DNA from: Procambarus clarkii
Taxonomy: Eukaryota > Arthropoda > Malacostraca > Decapoda > Cambaridae
Assembly: GCF_040958095.1 (NCBI RefSeq)
Contig: NC_091233.1
Span: 5,987,536-6,051,535, forward strand
Reading direction: 5' to 3'
Length of the DNA: 64,000 bases
The translations under genes and the position numbers were made by a program. The notes beneath the pieces were generated by a model. It did no database searches, had not been told where the DNA came from, and saw nothing but the letters and a program-made list of their open reading frames with translations. Shown in pieces: positions 63,698-64,000 of the stretch. Every line of letters begins with the position of its first letter. Position 1 is the first letter of the stretch.

Positions 63698-63780
63698 CTA
63701 AGAACATGGATCCGTTTACCTTTAAGGACTTCATTAACGACATAACGCCGACCATAGTGGACAAGGAACACTCCTCCTAG
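63698..63780 (+). CDS. Innexin, exon 5 (residues 342-368, stop TAG)
   Basis: Encodes AKNMDPFTFKDFINDITPTI to the end, matching the family's KN.DP..F..FI tail motif. The short C-terminus ends KEHSS. The coding total of exons 1-5 is 1,107 bases with matching phases at every junction. No polyadenylation signal is seen before the window ends. Confidence 0.93.
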
Positions 63781-63784
63781 TATT

Positions 63785-64000
63785 GTGTCTCCCATGTGGT
63801 GGACCCACCATACATGCTTCCCTATGGTGGACCCACCATACATGCTTCCCTATGGTTGACCCACCATACATGCTTCCCTATGGTGGACCCACCATACAAG
63901 CTTCCCTATGGTGGACCCACCATTCATGCTTCCCTAAGGTGGACCCACCATACATGCTTCCCTATGGTGGACCCACCATACATGCTTCCCTATGGTGGAC
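63785..64000. repeat. 28-bp tandem repeat, probable innexin 3' UTR
   Basis: About eight copies of TGGTGGACCCACCATACATG plus CTTCCCTA, reaching the window end. Each contains the near-palindrome TGGTGG-AC-CCACCA. It begins within 10-15 bp of the innexin stop codon. Confidence 0.93.

Overview
This window looks like nuclear DNA of an arthropod, most probably a decapod crustacean (crayfish-like). The reasons are one split innexin gene with GT-AG introns (innexins are invertebrate gap-junction proteins), TTAGG-type arthropod telomere motifs inside a dispersed repeat, several tRNA-derived SINE types, Penelope-like and non-LTR retroelements, and an extreme load of mini- and microsatellites. The species assignment is an inference from repeat style; no species-specific marker was checked.

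Only one host protein gene is supported: a five-exon innexin on the + strand (exons 38474-38860, 59545-59786, 61081-61299, 62961-63136, 63698-63780). It encodes 368 residues with all four transmembrane segments and the four extracellular-loop cysteines. Its 20.7-kb first intron carries most of the repeats in the right half of the window.

Layout. 1-2.85 kb: an 18-bp minisatellite with higher-order structure, followed by degenerate ~145-bp repeats. 4.7-9.7 kb: a Ty3/gypsy-like LTR element with gag, zinc knuckle and protease but no reverse transcriptase, ending in a 1-kb LTR that abuts a second related LTR. 11.5-12.7 and 16.95-18.4 kb: two arrays of one 31-bp minisatellite around an AT-rich TAATTA-dense block and a GC-rich island. 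18.7-19.8 kb: a third LTR. 20-28.5 kb: three arrays of a CA-rich minisatellite, one interrupted by a 5'-truncated LINE. 29-32.7 kb: a pile-up of LINE fragments with GT tracts. 33-35.9 kb: TA-flanked inverted-repeat elements carrying TTAGG tracts, one with a nested repeat. 36-38.4 kb: upstream of the innexin, with palindromic repeats and an inverted pair of tRNA-like SINE heads.

Intron 1 (38.9-59.5 kb) holds a 29-bp array of about 97 copies, a 34-bp array, tRNA-derived SINEs, long hairpins, 33-bp, 37-bp and 24-26-bp arrays, a pure TA tract of about 720 bp, and an intact-looking Penelope-like element (821 codons, reverse transcriptase plus GIY-YIG endonuclease) with a deleted copy head-to-head beside it. 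Introns 2 and 3 are shorter, and intron 2 carries a relative of the intron-1 34-bp array.

The strongest items for follow-up are the intact Penelope-like element and its head-to-head partner, a hairpin motif ending in GAAACG shared by three repeat families and resembling a hammerhead ribozyme core, a SINE with a tRNA-Thr-like head and a tail matching the local LINE 3' end, TA-flanked inverted-repeat elements carrying telomere-like tracts, and the LTR element that lacks pol.
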